Assembly (NCBI GenBank): GCA_900540475.1 | Contig: UQGG01000033.1 | Span: 1 to 64,000 of the forward strand | DNA length: 64,000 bases | Source: an uncultured Robinsoniella sp. | GTDB taxonomy: Bacteria; Bacillota; Clostridia; Lachnospirales; Lachnospiraceae | Reading direction: 5' to 3' | In this document: positions 16,775-26,062 of the stretch, piece by piece | Layout of the letters: each line of letters starts with the position of its first letter | Position numbering within the stretch: the stretch's first letter is position 1 | Made by a program: the position numbers and the translations under genes | The notes under the pieces: generated by a model | The model's input: the letters and a program-made list of their open reading frames with translations, nothing else | Told to the model about the DNA's origin: nothing | Database searches by the model: none

Positions 16775-18241
16775 CTATACTCCTATTCTTAATTCCTGAT
16801 AAAACCGCTCATTGCGGCAGTCCGTTGAACAACTGACATTGGCATATTGATTCGCAATCTGCTGATAGCTGTACAGACCCATACCCCTGTTATCCCCTTT
16901 GGTAGAATATCCTTTTTTCCACATCTTTAGTAAATCCGGCTGATCTGTAATGGAGTTGTTTATCAAAAAATCAACGTAATTCTGCTGGGCGGTTATAATA
17001 ATTTCAATATCACCGGATGTATGTTTTACTTCTTCTATGGCATTATCCAACAGAATTCCAATACATCTTAAAAGATCCTGGATATTCATATTACATTTGA
17101 CCACCGGATACATCACTTCAAAATGAAAGGGAATATTCAGTGTCTGCATCAGGGCAAGTTTCGTCATCAGGAGGCTTTTCAGTTCGATGATTTCCAGATT
17201 CATCATCTGGTTTGCAATTTGAATTTTGGAACCGATCCGCTGGTCGAAATCATTTAACATACCCTGCATGTAATTTTCCAGTGCCTCTGTCTTTCCTTCC
17301 TTTACATCCAAATACATTCCAGTCATAATATTTCGGAAATCATGCCGGTAAATACGTACATCCTTTTGGATCTCCTCCAGACTTTGGATGTAGGCATTTT
17401 GCTGGGCAATAATGTTTTTTTGAGATTTCTCGTTTTCTTCATGAATAATATTTCTGGTGGCAAACTGATAGAAGACAGCAAATAAAAACAACAGTCCTAA
17501 GCCGATGACAGCCAGCAGGGTATTGTAATCCTTTATAATTTTGGAAAGTATCACAAAATAATTGGAAGAGCCAGCCAGCAAAAATCCGGTAATAGCTCCA
17601 TAAATCCGATGTTTCTTATTAGCCATGCATCGGTTTACAAAGGAATTCACGTTAAGCCTGGTAATCACTTTGCCGATAAATAGCGTAAATAAGATGAGAA
17701 CAGAACAGGATATAAATTGGTTCGCAATATTGTTATATGCAAATTGCATTGGTACAAATAAAAATGAAATCAAATATGTTTGGTAAAAGATAAAATAGGC
17801 AAATGTACCCGAAATGATGATCTTAAAAATGTTGTGTTCCAAAATAATGTACATCGATACAAGATTCATGATTACTACTGACATATCCAGTAAATAATAC
17901 AGAAGATTATTAGGAAGAAATGACTTTAAGTATCCTGTCATATAAAGGAACAGGACAGGGCATATCAGAATATCAATCAAGAAAGATGCAATGAAAATCG
18001 GTATCCAGGGTACCTTTTTGTTCAGTATTTTGCACCCTAAATAATGAATAACTAATTCTGTAAAATAACTTGCTGCCATGTAAATGGTTAAACCTGCTAT
18101 CATGAGGATTTCCGCCTTATATTTTTTTCCATTATCGCACTTTCTGTGGGGAAAGACAATATTTTTTGAGGAAAATTGAAAGCAATATATGAAAGCAGTA
18201 AGACAATAAAAAATTAAGTTAAGAATGTAAAGATTGTGCAT
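16775..18241 (-). CDS. AgrC-like sensor histidine kinase (GHKL)
   Basis: This encodes 488 residues. About seven hydrophobic segments fill residues 1-265, followed by a coiled linker, an H-box of the AgrC class (IYRHDFRNIM, near residue 300) and a GHKL ATPase domain with N-box LDNAIEEV and G-box KGDNRGMGLYSY. Such kinases usually sense peptides, but no AgrB/AgrD-type genes lie nearby, so the signal may come from elsewhere or be an antimicrobial. It is divergent from a sugar-binding-protein gene with only 80 bases between. No strong ribosome binding site precedes the start. Confidence 0.9.
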   Translation of the reverse strand: MHNLYILNLIFYCLTAFIYCFQFSSKNIVFPHRKCDNGKKYKAEILMIAGLTIYMAASYFTELVIHYLGCKILNKKVPWIPIFIASFLIDILICPVLFLYMTGYLKSFLPNNLLYYLLDMSVVIMNLVSMYIILEHNIFKIIISGTFAYFIFYQTYLISFLFVPMQFAYNNIANQFISCSVLILFTLFIGKVITRLNVNSFVNRCMANKKHRIYGAITGFLLAGSSNYFVILSKIIKDYNTLLAVIGLGLLFLFAVFYQFATRNIIHEENEKSQKNIIAQQNAYIQSLEEIQKDVRIYRHDFRNIMTGMYLDVKEGKTEALENYMQGMLNDFDQRIGSKIQIANQMMNLEIIELKSLLMTKLALMQTLNIPFHFEVMYPVVKCNMNIQDLLRCIGILLDNAIEEVKHTSGDIEIIITAQQNYVDFLINNSITDQPDLLKMWKKGYSTKGDNRGMGLYSYQQIANQYANVSCSTDCRNERFYQELRIGV

Positions 18242-18321
18242 GCTCTAAAAAAGTTAGTGCATTTTTATAGTTACAGTTAAATGATATAATATCGATAAAA
18301 GAAAGGATATGGAGGTTTCCA

Positions 18322-19647
18322 ATGAAAAAGAAAATTTTATCATTATTGCTGGCTGGTTTAATGATCAGTGTGTCTCTTGCAGGATGCGGTAACACAAAAA
18401 GTGAAGAGAAAAAGGGGGAGTCATCGGAATCATCGGAATTACCCGGGAATCAGAAATTGACAGTTATGCTGAGTAATTCGGACAGCGGTAACAGTGCAGT
18501 TGAAACAGTCCTGGAAATGGCTGCAGATAAGATGGGGATAGAGATAGAATTTGATGTCTATCCGGATGAACAGATGATGAGTGTGCTTAACACAAAATTG
18601 GCAACGGGAAATGCAAGCGACGTTATCATACATAATATTGGTGTGGCTACCCTGCCTGCAAAAAAACTCGCAGTTTTAGAAGGGGATTGGACGAAACATA
18701 TATCAGAGCAGTCTTTGCCTATGACAGTAGATGGAGAGGGAAATGTACTGAAAGCACCATTTTCCAGTGCCTCAGCTTTTGGATTGCTGTATAACAAAGA
18801 AGTTCTGAAGAATGCAGGTGTGGAACTGCCTATTAAAAATTTTAAAGAGTTTAAAGAAGCATGTGTCAAGATTCAATCCAAGGGTGTAACACCGGTTTAT
18901 TTATCGAACAAAGAAAATTGGACTGCACAGATATGGATGCTGTCAACCATACAGCCGGCTTTGTTTGGAGATCCTGAATTTGCGATTAAAATGGCTAAAA
19001 ATGAAGTAACCCCAAAAGAAAATGATAAACTGGTAAAGCTTATGGAGAACTTTGTTGAGTTAAGAGATTCCGGATATGTAAATGAAGATTATATGTCTGC
19101 TACGAATGTTATGGCGGAGCAGTCATTGATGGATGGAAAAACTGCTTTTTATGCAGGTTTTTCAAAGTTGAATAATTATTCAAGAGAAGAATATGAAGCG
19201 AAGCTAGGAATGATGAACACTCCGCTTTGGGATGATGAAAGTGATTCTGTAGTTGACGTAGGCCAGGCAGGTAACTTCCTGTCAGTTCCGGCTGATAACG
19301 AAAATGCCGAACTGGCGAAGGAGTTTGTGAATACGTTACTTAGTCAGGAAGTACTGCAAAAATACTATGAATTGCTCCCCGGAATTTCGCCATATACCGA
19401 TTTAGGGTTTGATTTGGATCAGGGATCACTGGGAGATGAACTGCTGACTTATGCAACAGATGATAATTTATATTCAGATTATCAAAGTATCCTGGTTGAT
19501 GGAAAAGCTGTACTAAATGGTTTTTATGGAAATTTTTCTGATCGTATACAGGGGTTAATTGCCGGAAAATCAGTAGAGGATACGTTGAATGACTGGTATA
19601 ATGCGTACGCGGAAGAAGCGAAAGCCAGAAAAGCAGAAGGATTCTAA
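18322..19647 (+). CDS. Sugar ABC transporter substrate-binding lipoprotein (locus 1)
   Basis: This encodes 441 residues. GGAGG lies 7 bases before the start and TATAAT at 18285-18290. A signal peptide ends in the lipobox LAGC (Cys near 22), followed by a Ser/Glu-rich linker and a family-1 solute-binding domain (LLYNKEVLKNAGVELP). It delivers a sugar or oligosaccharide to the two downstream permeases. A long hairpin separates it from them. The GH43 gene at the end of the locus suggests a plant or mucin-derived oligosaccharide; the exact ligand is not deducible. Confidence 0.93.
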   Translation: MKKKILSLLLAGLMISVSLAGCGNTKSEEKKGESSESSELPGNQKLTVMLSNSDSGNSAVETVLEMAADKMGIEIEFDVYPDEQMMSVLNTKLATGNASDVIIHNIGVATLPAKKLAVLEGDWTKHISEQSLPMTVDGEGNVLKAPFSSASAFGLLYNKEVLKNAGVELPIKNFKEFKEACVKIQSKGVTPVYLSNKENWTAQIWMLSTIQPALFGDPEFAIKMAKNEVTPKENDKLVKLMENFVELRDSGYVNEDYMSATNVMAEQSLMDGKTAFYAGFSKLNNYSREEYEAKLGMMNTPLWDDESDSVVDVGQAGNFLSVPADNENAELAKEFVNTLLSQEVLQKYYELLPGISPYTDLGFDLDQGSLGDELLTYATDDNLYSDYQSILVDGKAVLNGFYGNFSDRIQGLIAGKSVEDTLNDWYNAYAEEAKARKAEGF

Positions 19648-19656
19648 TAAAAACAA

Positions 19657-19701
19657 GTAGCTGCAGCGGTTAATTTAAGATTAGCTGCTGCAGCGGCTTT
19701 T
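19657..19701 (+). terminator. Intercistronic hairpin after binding-protein gene (locus 1)
   Basis: Arms at 19657-19673 and 19681-19697 form a 17-bp stem with one mismatch and three G-U pairs, followed by TTTT. It lies 10 bases after the binding-protein stop and just before the permease ribosome binding site. It probably acts as a partial terminator or mRNA stabiliser that lowers permease expression relative to the binding protein. Confidence 0.7.
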
Positions 19702-19711
19702 AGGAGGTTAT

Positions 19712-20596
19712 ATGAAGAAAAAAAGGATTGGACAATATTATTCAGGATGGTTTATGCTGCCTGCTGTGATTCTGTTCGTGGTGTTTTTCGTGATTCCGAA
19801 TCTGGCGTCGTTTGCGTTGGGTTTCACAGACTGGTCTTTATATGATTTTGACAATATAAAATTTAACGGATTGGATAATTTTAAACGTTTGTTTAGCGAA
19901 GGTACGTTTGTTATTGCAATAAAAAATACCTTTTACTTTGCAATTATTACTGTATTTGTTAAGAATATATTTGGGTTTGCCATGGCATTGGTAGTGAAAA
20001 AAAGCAGTAAATTTAATACTTTACTCAGGGCGGTTGTATTTCTGCCTATGACGATCAGCACAATGGTAGTTGCAATTGTATTTGTTTCCATCTATAATCC
20101 AACTAACGGTATTATTAATGAGATGCTTCGGACAATTGGGCTGAGCGGATTAGCGCAGGACTGGCTTTTTGATGCAAAATATGCTATGAATTCCATCTGC
20201 ATTATGGATATTTGGCAGGGGACAGGATTTACAATGTGCGTTATGCTGGCTGGACTGCAGGCAATTCCAGAGGAGTATTATGAGGCGGCAAGGATTGATG
20301 GTGCAAATAAATGGCAGCAGCTTAAGTTTGTAACAGTACCTTTGGTGGTAAGCTCTCTTACAATCAGTCTGGTGTTTAATATTATTTCAGGATTTAAAGT
20401 ATTTGCCCAGGTCTATTCAACCACCAATGGAGGTCCGGCGGACAGCACACATGTTTTGGGCACATTCTTATTTAAGAGTTTTGGTAATGGATTTCTGGGA
20501 TATTCTTCGGCAGTTGGTCTTTTTACCACGATATTGATTGTAGTATTAAGTATGTCACTTCTTGCATTTTTAAGAAAAAAGGAGGTGGAATACTAA
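19712..20596 (+). CDS. Sugar ABC permease, MalF/UgpA type (locus 1)
   Basis: This encodes 294 residues with six membrane segments and the binding-protein-dependent transport EAA loop (EYYEAARIDGANKWQQLKFVTVPLV, near residue 190). The N-terminal FVIPNLASFALGFTDWSLYDF is typical of CUT1-family MalF-like subunits. TAGGAGG precedes the start. It abuts the MalG-like gene directly. The ATPase is not encoded in the locus; CUT1 systems often share an MsmX-type ATPase encoded elsewhere. Confidence 0.93.
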   Translation: MKKKRIGQYYSGWFMLPAVILFVVFFVIPNLASFALGFTDWSLYDFDNIKFNGLDNFKRLFSEGTFVIAIKNTFYFAIITVFVKNIFGFAMALVVKKSSKFNTLLRAVVFLPMTISTMVVAIVFVSIYNPTNGIINEMLRTIGLSGLAQDWLFDAKYAMNSICIMDIWQGTGFTMCVMLAGLQAIPEEYYEAARIDGANKWQQLKFVTVPLVVSSLTISLVFNIISGFKVFAQVYSTTNGGPADSTHVLGTFLFKSFGNGFLGYSSAVGLFTTILIVVLSMSLLAFLRKKEVEY

Positions 20597-21409
20597 ATGA
20601 GAACGAAAAAGAGTGCTGTAAAATATATCATAGAAGTGCTGTTTTGCCTGATTTATATCATGCCGATATGGATGGTAGTTGTGAATTCTTTTAAAGCCAG
20701 AGAAGAAGCAAATTTAATGGGATTGGGATTACCGGACAGGTTTACACTGGATAATTATGCTCAGATATTTGCAGAGGGGGGAGTTGTCCGTTCCTTTTTT
20801 AATGGACTTATACAGGCTGGCGGATCTACTTTAATTGTGCTTTTGATTGGTTCGCTTGCGGCTTTTGTAATTGCCCGGTCCGGCAATAAATTTATAAGTA
20901 ATTCTTATTATATTTTTCTGGCAGGGCTGATCGTACCGATCGCTTACATACCTACCTATCTGGTACTGGATACACTCAATTTACTGAACACACATACCGG
21001 GTATATCTTCATACATGCCACTTATGGAATGCCATTGGCAATATTTCTTTATGTTGCTGCAATTAAGGGCATTCCCAGAGAACTGGATGAGGCTGCCATG
21101 CTGGACGGCTGCGGGGCGTTGAACTTATACAGATCAATCATATTTCCGCTTTTAAAAACAACGACAGCCACCTTGCTGATTTTTAATTTTATGGGGGTAT
21201 GGAATGATGCACAGTTACCATTATTTTTACTGAGCGGAGATAAATGGGCATTGCCATTAACGATTAACAGTTTTTACGGAGCACATGGGCAGGAATGGAA
21301 TCTGATATTTGCAGATATAGTCATTACAGTTCTACCCATAGCTATCGTATATATATTTGCACAGAAACATATCATGGCGGGAATGACGGCTGGAGCCATT
21401 AAGGGATAA
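20597..21409 (+). CDS. Sugar ABC permease, MalG type (locus 1)
   Basis: This encodes 270 residues with six membrane segments and the EAA loop ELDEAAMLDGCGALNLYRSIIFPLLK. It starts immediately after the MalF-like stop, with the ribosome binding site AAGGAGGTGG inside the previous gene. It is the partner subunit of the CUT1 importer. The sensor kinase gene follows after 4 bases, so transport and sensing genes share a transcript. Confidence 0.93.
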   Translation: MRTKKSAVKYIIEVLFCLIYIMPIWMVVVNSFKAREEANLMGLGLPDRFTLDNYAQIFAEGGVVRSFFNGLIQAGGSTLIVLLIGSLAAFVIARSGNKFISNSYYIFLAGLIVPIAYIPTYLVLDTLNLLNTHTGYIFIHATYGMPLAIFLYVAAIKGIPRELDEAAMLDGCGALNLYRSIIFPLLKTTTATLLIFNFMGVWNDAQLPLFLLSGDKWALPLTINSFYGAHGQEWNLIFADIVITVLPIAIVYIFAQKHIMAGMTAGAIKG

Positions 21410-21413
21410 GACT

Positions 21414-23210
21414 ATGAAAAGAAAATTATCATATTCAAGAAAAATTTTTATTGTATTTACAGGTTTAAGTATAATATTTGTACTGATCCTTTCCGGGGTA
21501 TTCTATGCACGCTCATATATAGATAATAAAGAACGTGCACAGGCGCAGTTTAAGGATATTGTGGAGCGGACTGCACTGAGTTTGGAAAGAGAAATAGACA
21601 GCTTGGATATGATAAGTTGCCAGGTATTTGGAAACAAAACAATACAGAGACAACTATTTTACGCCTCCCAGGATGGAGAGAGCGGCATAAATTATTTTGA
21701 ACAGAACCCGGAAGCGAAGATGGAAGTTCAGGAAGTTCTATGGAGTTTTAATTCCCCACGTAAGGCAATTGCTAATTTATCTATTATTTATCCGAATACC
21801 TTTATCGGTTTGCTGGAAATACCTGATATGAAGGATATTAACAGAGAGTGGAATAAAGGAACATTTGAAGATTGGGAGGGAGATTATAAGATCCTGCCGA
21901 CCCATGAAGATCCGTTTGTGCTTTATGGAGAAAAAGATAAAATCACTGTTTCTCTTTTAAGAAAGCAGACATTAAGCTTTTATGGACAGCAGGAATTTGG
22001 TGTAATTGAAGTTCAGCAAAGCTATGAAAAGATCGAAGACATATGCAGACAGAATTATAACCAGGACGAGATGATGCTCTATGTGATAGATGATAATGGA
22101 GACGTAGTGTTTCCATACAGAGAGACAGCCGGGGCAGAGGTGAATATAACTCAATTTATAAAAGAAAAACCGGCAGATACTTTGATTTCAGGAGAACAAA
22201 GAAATGTAGGAGTCGGGATTTACCATAAATTAAGCAATGCTCCCTGGAATGTAGTTATGGTACAAAACAATGCCCGGTTTTTAGATCCTATTCTGGGTTC
22301 ATTAAGATGGATTTTGATATTGGGAATCAGCATGGTTTTATTGGTTATTTTTGCAGTTTATATGGTTACACAGCAGATGATGAATCCGATTGTTAAATTG
22401 AGGCTTTCTCTGGAAAGTGAGGAAGTGCGCAGGACACTTAACTTCTCAGATCTAAAAACAGAAATAGATGAAATTAATTTATTGCAGGAAGCATTTACAA
22501 AAATGATCAGGCATATTAAAGAATCTACAGAGCTGATGTCAGTTATGAGGGAAAATGAACTGGAATTAAAGATTTCAGCATTACAGGCGCAGATGAATCC
22601 TCATTTTTTATACAATTCACTGGCGGCTATTGGCGCTGCGGGAATGGAGGATGGAAGTTTTAAGACTCAGATGATGTGTGTGGAATTAAGCGAATTACTG
22701 AGATATTCAGGCAGCGATACCGAGCGTAAAGTGGACATACAATCTGAGCTTAATAATCTGAAAAGTTACTTAAGCTGTATGAAGTGGAGATATGAAGATA
22801 ACCTGCACTACCGTATACAGGTGGATGGAAAAACGGATGTTGATTTCATCCCGAAGCTGACATTTCAGCCGTTAGTGGAAAATGCATTTGTGCATGGATT
22901 TTCAAAGATACTGCCACCGTATGAGATTATTGTCACATGTAATATTTCAGAGAGTGGCTGGATATTTGAGATGAAAGATAATGGGACCGGAATAGATGAA
23001 GAAAAGCGAAACAAGATTCATGGAGCTATTTCCGACATTGACCATATTTTTGCAATGAGCAAAGAATACATCAATCTGCGGGTTGAAAACATGGCTGTAT
23101 TAAATATTTATATCAGATTAAAAAAAGAGTACGGAGAAAAAATTCAGTTTATTTTATTAGATAATGAGGATTCGCCGGGAACTATTGTGAGGATAGAGGT
23201 GAAGAGATGA
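21414..23210 (+). CDS. YesM-family sensor histidine kinase (locus 1)
   Basis: This encodes 598 residues: membrane segment 1 (about 10-32), an external sensor region (about 35-290), membrane segment 2 (about 295-320), HAMP, a His_kinase domain with the phospho-acceptor His397 in MNPHFLYNSL, and a HATPase domain (LVENAFVHG; DNGTGID). It is a class III kinase paired with the YesN-type regulator, whose gene overlaps its end by 4 bases. It likely senses the locus substrate, perhaps through the binding protein. Confidence 0.93.
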   Translation: MKRKLSYSRKIFIVFTGLSIIFVLILSGVFYARSYIDNKERAQAQFKDIVERTALSLEREIDSLDMISCQVFGNKTIQRQLFYASQDGESGINYFEQNPEAKMEVQEVLWSFNSPRKAIANLSIIYPNTFIGLLEIPDMKDINREWNKGTFEDWEGDYKILPTHEDPFVLYGEKDKITVSLLRKQTLSFYGQQEFGVIEVQQSYEKIEDICRQNYNQDEMMLYVIDDNGDVVFPYRETAGAEVNITQFIKEKPADTLISGEQRNVGVGIYHKLSNAPWNVVMVQNNARFLDPILGSLRWILILGISMVLLVIFAVYMVTQQMMNPIVKLRLSLESEEVRRTLNFSDLKTEIDEINLLQEAFTKMIRHIKESTELMSVMRENELELKISALQAQMNPHFLYNSLAAIGAAGMEDGSFKTQMMCVELSELLRYSGSDTERKVDIQSELNNLKSYLSCMKWRYEDNLHYRIQVDGKTDVDFIPKLTFQPLVENAFVHGFSKILPPYEIIVTCNISESGWIFEMKDNGTGIDEEKRNKIHGAISDIDHIFAMSKEYINLRVENMAVLNIYIRLKKEYGEKIQFILLDNEDSPGTIVRIEVKR

Positions 23211-24754
23211 TAAAGGTAATAATTGCTGATGATGAACCATTGCTGCTCAGAAGCCTGAAAATGAATATCGAAAGTCTGGATCATGAGTATGAAGTCATTG
23301 GTCAGGCTACAAATGGTCAGATGGCTCTCGAAATGGCAGAGCAAATGCAGCCGGATATTATTTTTACGGATATTAAAATGCCAATATTTGATGGTTTACA
23401 GTTTGCTGCTGCTATACGGGACAAAAAGATCTCATCAAAAATAGTGCTCATTAGTGGATATCAGGAATTTGAATATGCCAAAAAAGCAATTACGCTGGGG
23501 GTAGAAGATTATCTTGTGAAACCTGTTAATCCGGTAGTTTTGTCGGAATTATTGCAGAATATGAAAAAACAGCTGAAGAAAACCCTTCATGAAGGACAGC
23601 TTGCGTATCTGCAGGAATTGATACATGGGGGAAGGATCGGACGGGAAGACAATGTCTTTGGTGAAAATAAGAGATTTTATATCGCGTATATATGTCTTGG
23701 TACTTATATAAGCTATCGGAACAATCAGTTTCAAGTCAGTTCCTGTTTTGGCTATTATAAAAACATTTTAGAAGCTTTAGATCAGGAGCTGGGAGATAAA
23801 AAATACTGGATCCTGGACGGTAAGTTTGAAAATGAAAAACTTATTGTGGGGCAATGTGTTTCCGGACAGGATCAAGAGTTTGCAGAAGCAATATATAGGT
23901 TAATTACGGAAAGATGCAGTTTAAGTGTAACACTGGTTTACGGTACTGATATATATAATGCGGAACAACTCAGAGAAAAGCTGCTGGAGACAGGGCTGAT
24001 ATTAAAGAAAAAGATTATATTTTCACAAAGCCAATGTATTTTTACTGCATTATCAAACGAAAACAGTTCACAGGAGCAAACGGGGCAGATATCCCCTGAA
24101 AGCATGGATTATTGGAAGCAGATTGTAAAGAAGCGTGAAAGTGCTGAAATAGAAATATTCTTGAAAAATCAGTTGAGCGAATGTAGAAAAAAAGGGTTCA
24201 GCCAGGTTAAACTGACAGAAATTCTCCGAAAATATTATTTCTTACTGGAACAGCAGGTACAAGGGCATTTTGAAAGTAATATGCTGGATTTAACCGTTAC
24301 AATCTCCCAGAATTACAATGAGTTGGAAGATAACGTTTTACAGCTTTTTAGATCGGGGTTGAATCTGTATGAGGGGCAGAACGTAAGAGACAGTGAATCG
24401 GTGCATACAATGGAGACTATTAAAAGTTATATTGACTATAATTATACAGAAAAGCTGTCAATTATGGAAATTGCAGAAAAGTTTGGATTTAACTATACTT
24501 ATTTATGCACCGGGTTTAAAAGGTATTTTGGGGAAACACCCAATGATTATATTATTAAGAAGCGGATAGATAAGGCTAAAATACTTTTTGATACAGAACC
24601 AGTTCTGAATATCAAAGAAGTAGCGATGATGATAGGATATGACAATCCTTATTATTTCAGCAGGATATTTAAAAGTGTCACAGAAATGACACCTTCTCAA
24701 TATAAAAAAAAGAGTAATAAGTTTGAAACAAAATCGTTTCAAACTACTTATTAA
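23207..24754 (+). CDS. YesN-type AraC response regulator (locus 1)
   Basis: This encodes 515 residues: an N-terminal receiver domain with Asp55 (FTDIKMP) and Lys105 (YLVKP), a long middle region (about 130-400) and a C-terminal AraC double helix-turn-helix (about 410-505; LSIMEIAEKFGFNYTYLCTGFKRYFGETP). It probably activates the importer and the GH43 gene. The last codons lie inside the first copy of a tandem hairpin repeat that fills the gap to the GH43 gene. Confidence 0.94.
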   Translation: MIKVIIADDEPLLLRSLKMNIESLDHEYEVIGQATNGQMALEMAEQMQPDIIFTDIKMPIFDGLQFAAAIRDKKISSKIVLISGYQEFEYAKKAITLGVEDYLVKPVNPVVLSELLQNMKKQLKKTLHEGQLAYLQELIHGGRIGREDNVFGENKRFYIAYICLGTYISYRNNQFQVSSCFGYYKNILEALDQELGDKKYWILDGKFENEKLIVGQCVSGQDQEFAEAIYRLITERCSLSVTLVYGTDIYNAEQLREKLLETGLILKKKIIFSQSQCIFTALSNENSSQEQTGQISPESMDYWKQIVKKRESAEIEIFLKNQLSECRKKGFSQVKLTEILRKYYFLLEQQVQGHFESNMLDLTVTISQNYNELEDNVLQLFRSGLNLYEGQNVRDSESVHTMETIKSYIDYNYTEKLSIMEIAEKFGFNYTYLCTGFKRYFGETPNDYIIKKRIDKAKILFDTEPVLNIKEVAMMIGYDNPYYFSRIFKSVTEMTPSQYKKKSNKFETKSFQTTY

Positions 24755-24856
24755 TGCATACCGCAGACTTGTCAGCGGTATACAGGGGTATAAGTTTGAA
24801 AGTTCCTTTCAAACTACTTATTAATGTAGTATCGCAGGCGGGACCTGCGGTATGAA
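24717..24856 (+). repeat. Tandem duplicated hairpin module upstream of GH43
   Basis: Two roughly 70-base copies (24717-24786 and 24789-24856). Each has a 10-bp perfect stem built on AGTTTGAAA (24720-24729 with 24736-24745; 24793-24802 with 24806-24815), a shared CAAACTACTTATTAATG, then a second hairpin built on ATACCGC or its near-match (ATACCGC...GCGGTAT; TATCGCAGG...CCTGCGGTA). The first copy overlaps the end of the YesN gene and the second ends at the GH43 ribosome binding site. Regulator binding or RNA-level control are both possible. Confidence 0.75.
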
Positions 24857-24868
24857 GGAGGTATAAAT

Positions 24869-25930
24869 ATGCATTATAATTCATTTAGGCCAGGTAAAGA
24901 ATGGCTGGATACAGATGGAAAATTGATTCAGGCACATGGCGGATCCGTTATATATGCCAATGGAACATTTTACTGGTATGGAGAAAATAAAGAAAAAACA
25001 AAACCAGATAATGATATCTGGCATTGGGGTGTGCGATGTTACAGCTCACAGGATTTATACAACTGGAAAGATGAAGGTATTATAATTCCACCTAATACAG
25101 AGGACCCGGAATCCTCCTTATATCCGTCTGTATGTATGGACAGACCACATATTCTCTATAATAAAAAAACAGGGAAATATGTCTGCTGGCTGAAAATAAT
25201 GGAGAAAGATGGAACTCAGGACATGACCGTTTTGATTTCAGATAAAATTCTGGGCCCATATACTATGGTAAAAGAACATTTCCGGCCATTTGAGATGAGT
25301 GCCGGGGATTTTGATTTGGATACAGATGAAGATGGAAAAGGATATTATTATTTTGAAAAGGTACATACGGAACTAATCTGTGCAGAATTGAGTGAGGATT
25401 ACACAGGAACCGGTGAGCGTTTTACCAAACATTTTGAGTATGGCCAACCGCCATATGTACGTGAAGCTCCGGCTCATTTTGTAAGAAACGGGAAACATTA
25501 TCTGATTACTTCAGGAACTACCGGATATCATCCGAATCCGTCTGAGGCTGCAGTTGCAGATGACTGGCATGGCCCGTGGAAAGTACTGGGGGATCCTCAT
25601 CAGGAAGATAAAACACTCACATCGTTTAATTCGCAGATATCCTGTGTCTTTAAACATCCTGAAAAACAGGATCTCTATATAGCAATGGCCGACCGGTGGC
25701 TGCCAAATCTGCCCGAAGAGGCGGGTGATAAGTTTTACACGGGAGACGCTTACAGAGACACAGCGAAAATATTCAAAAGAATGTTTTTACCGGATAACGG
25801 TGAAAAACAGGAGGACGTAAATTACGGAAAGGATAATACCTCTATCTCAAGGTATGTCTGGCTTCCGATTTACTTTCATGGTGAAGTTCCGTATATTGAA
25901 TGGAAAGATGAATGGCGGATTGAAGATTAG
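24869..25930 (+). CDS. Glycoside hydrolase family 43-like enzyme
   Basis: This encodes 353 residues with no signal peptide, so it acts in the cytoplasm on imported oligosaccharide. The five-bladed propeller pattern of GH43 is visible: QAHGGSVIYANGTFYWYGEN, SSQDLYNWKDEG, DRPHILYNKKTGKYVCW, and VREAPAHFVRNGKHYLITS with the probable general acid Glu199. The HGG-type N-terminus without a clear base aspartate resembles the exo-galactanase-like subfamilies (24/34), so a galactosidase or related activity is a guess. It is the last gene of locus 1, with an AAGGAGG site behind the hairpin repeats. Confidence 0.82.
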   Translation: MHYNSFRPGKEWLDTDGKLIQAHGGSVIYANGTFYWYGENKEKTKPDNDIWHWGVRCYSSQDLYNWKDEGIIIPPNTEDPESSLYPSVCMDRPHILYNKKTGKYVCWLKIMEKDGTQDMTVLISDKILGPYTMVKEHFRPFEMSAGDFDLDTDEDGKGYYYFEKVHTELICAELSEDYTGTGERFTKHFEYGQPPYVREAPAHFVRNGKHYLITSGTTGYHPNPSEAAVADDWHGPWKVLGDPHQEDKTLTSFNSQISCVFKHPEKQDLYIAMADRWLPNLPEEAGDKFYTGDAYRDTAKIFKRMFLPDNGEKQEDVNYGKDNTSISRYVWLPIYFHGEVPYIEWKDEWRIED

Positions 25931-25989
25931 GAATTTGAGGGTACGGAGCTGAGCGAAAGTTCAGTGGCATATATTTTTCAGGTGATTTC

Positions 25990-26036
25990 TTGACTTAATT
26001 TAAAACGAATGCTATATTGAATTTTAATATAGCATT
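25990..26036 (+). promoter_or_regulatory. Promoter of second YesM/YesN pair with inverted repeat
   Basis: TTGACT (25990-25995), 17 bases, TATATT (26013-26018). A perfect 11-bp inverted repeat, AATGCTATATT (26008-26018) with AATATAGCATT (26026-26036), covers the -10 element. It could be an operator or, read as RNA, the end of the upstream transcript. Confidence 0.65.
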
Positions 26037-26062
26037 TGATTTTATATTCGGAGGAGAATGGC

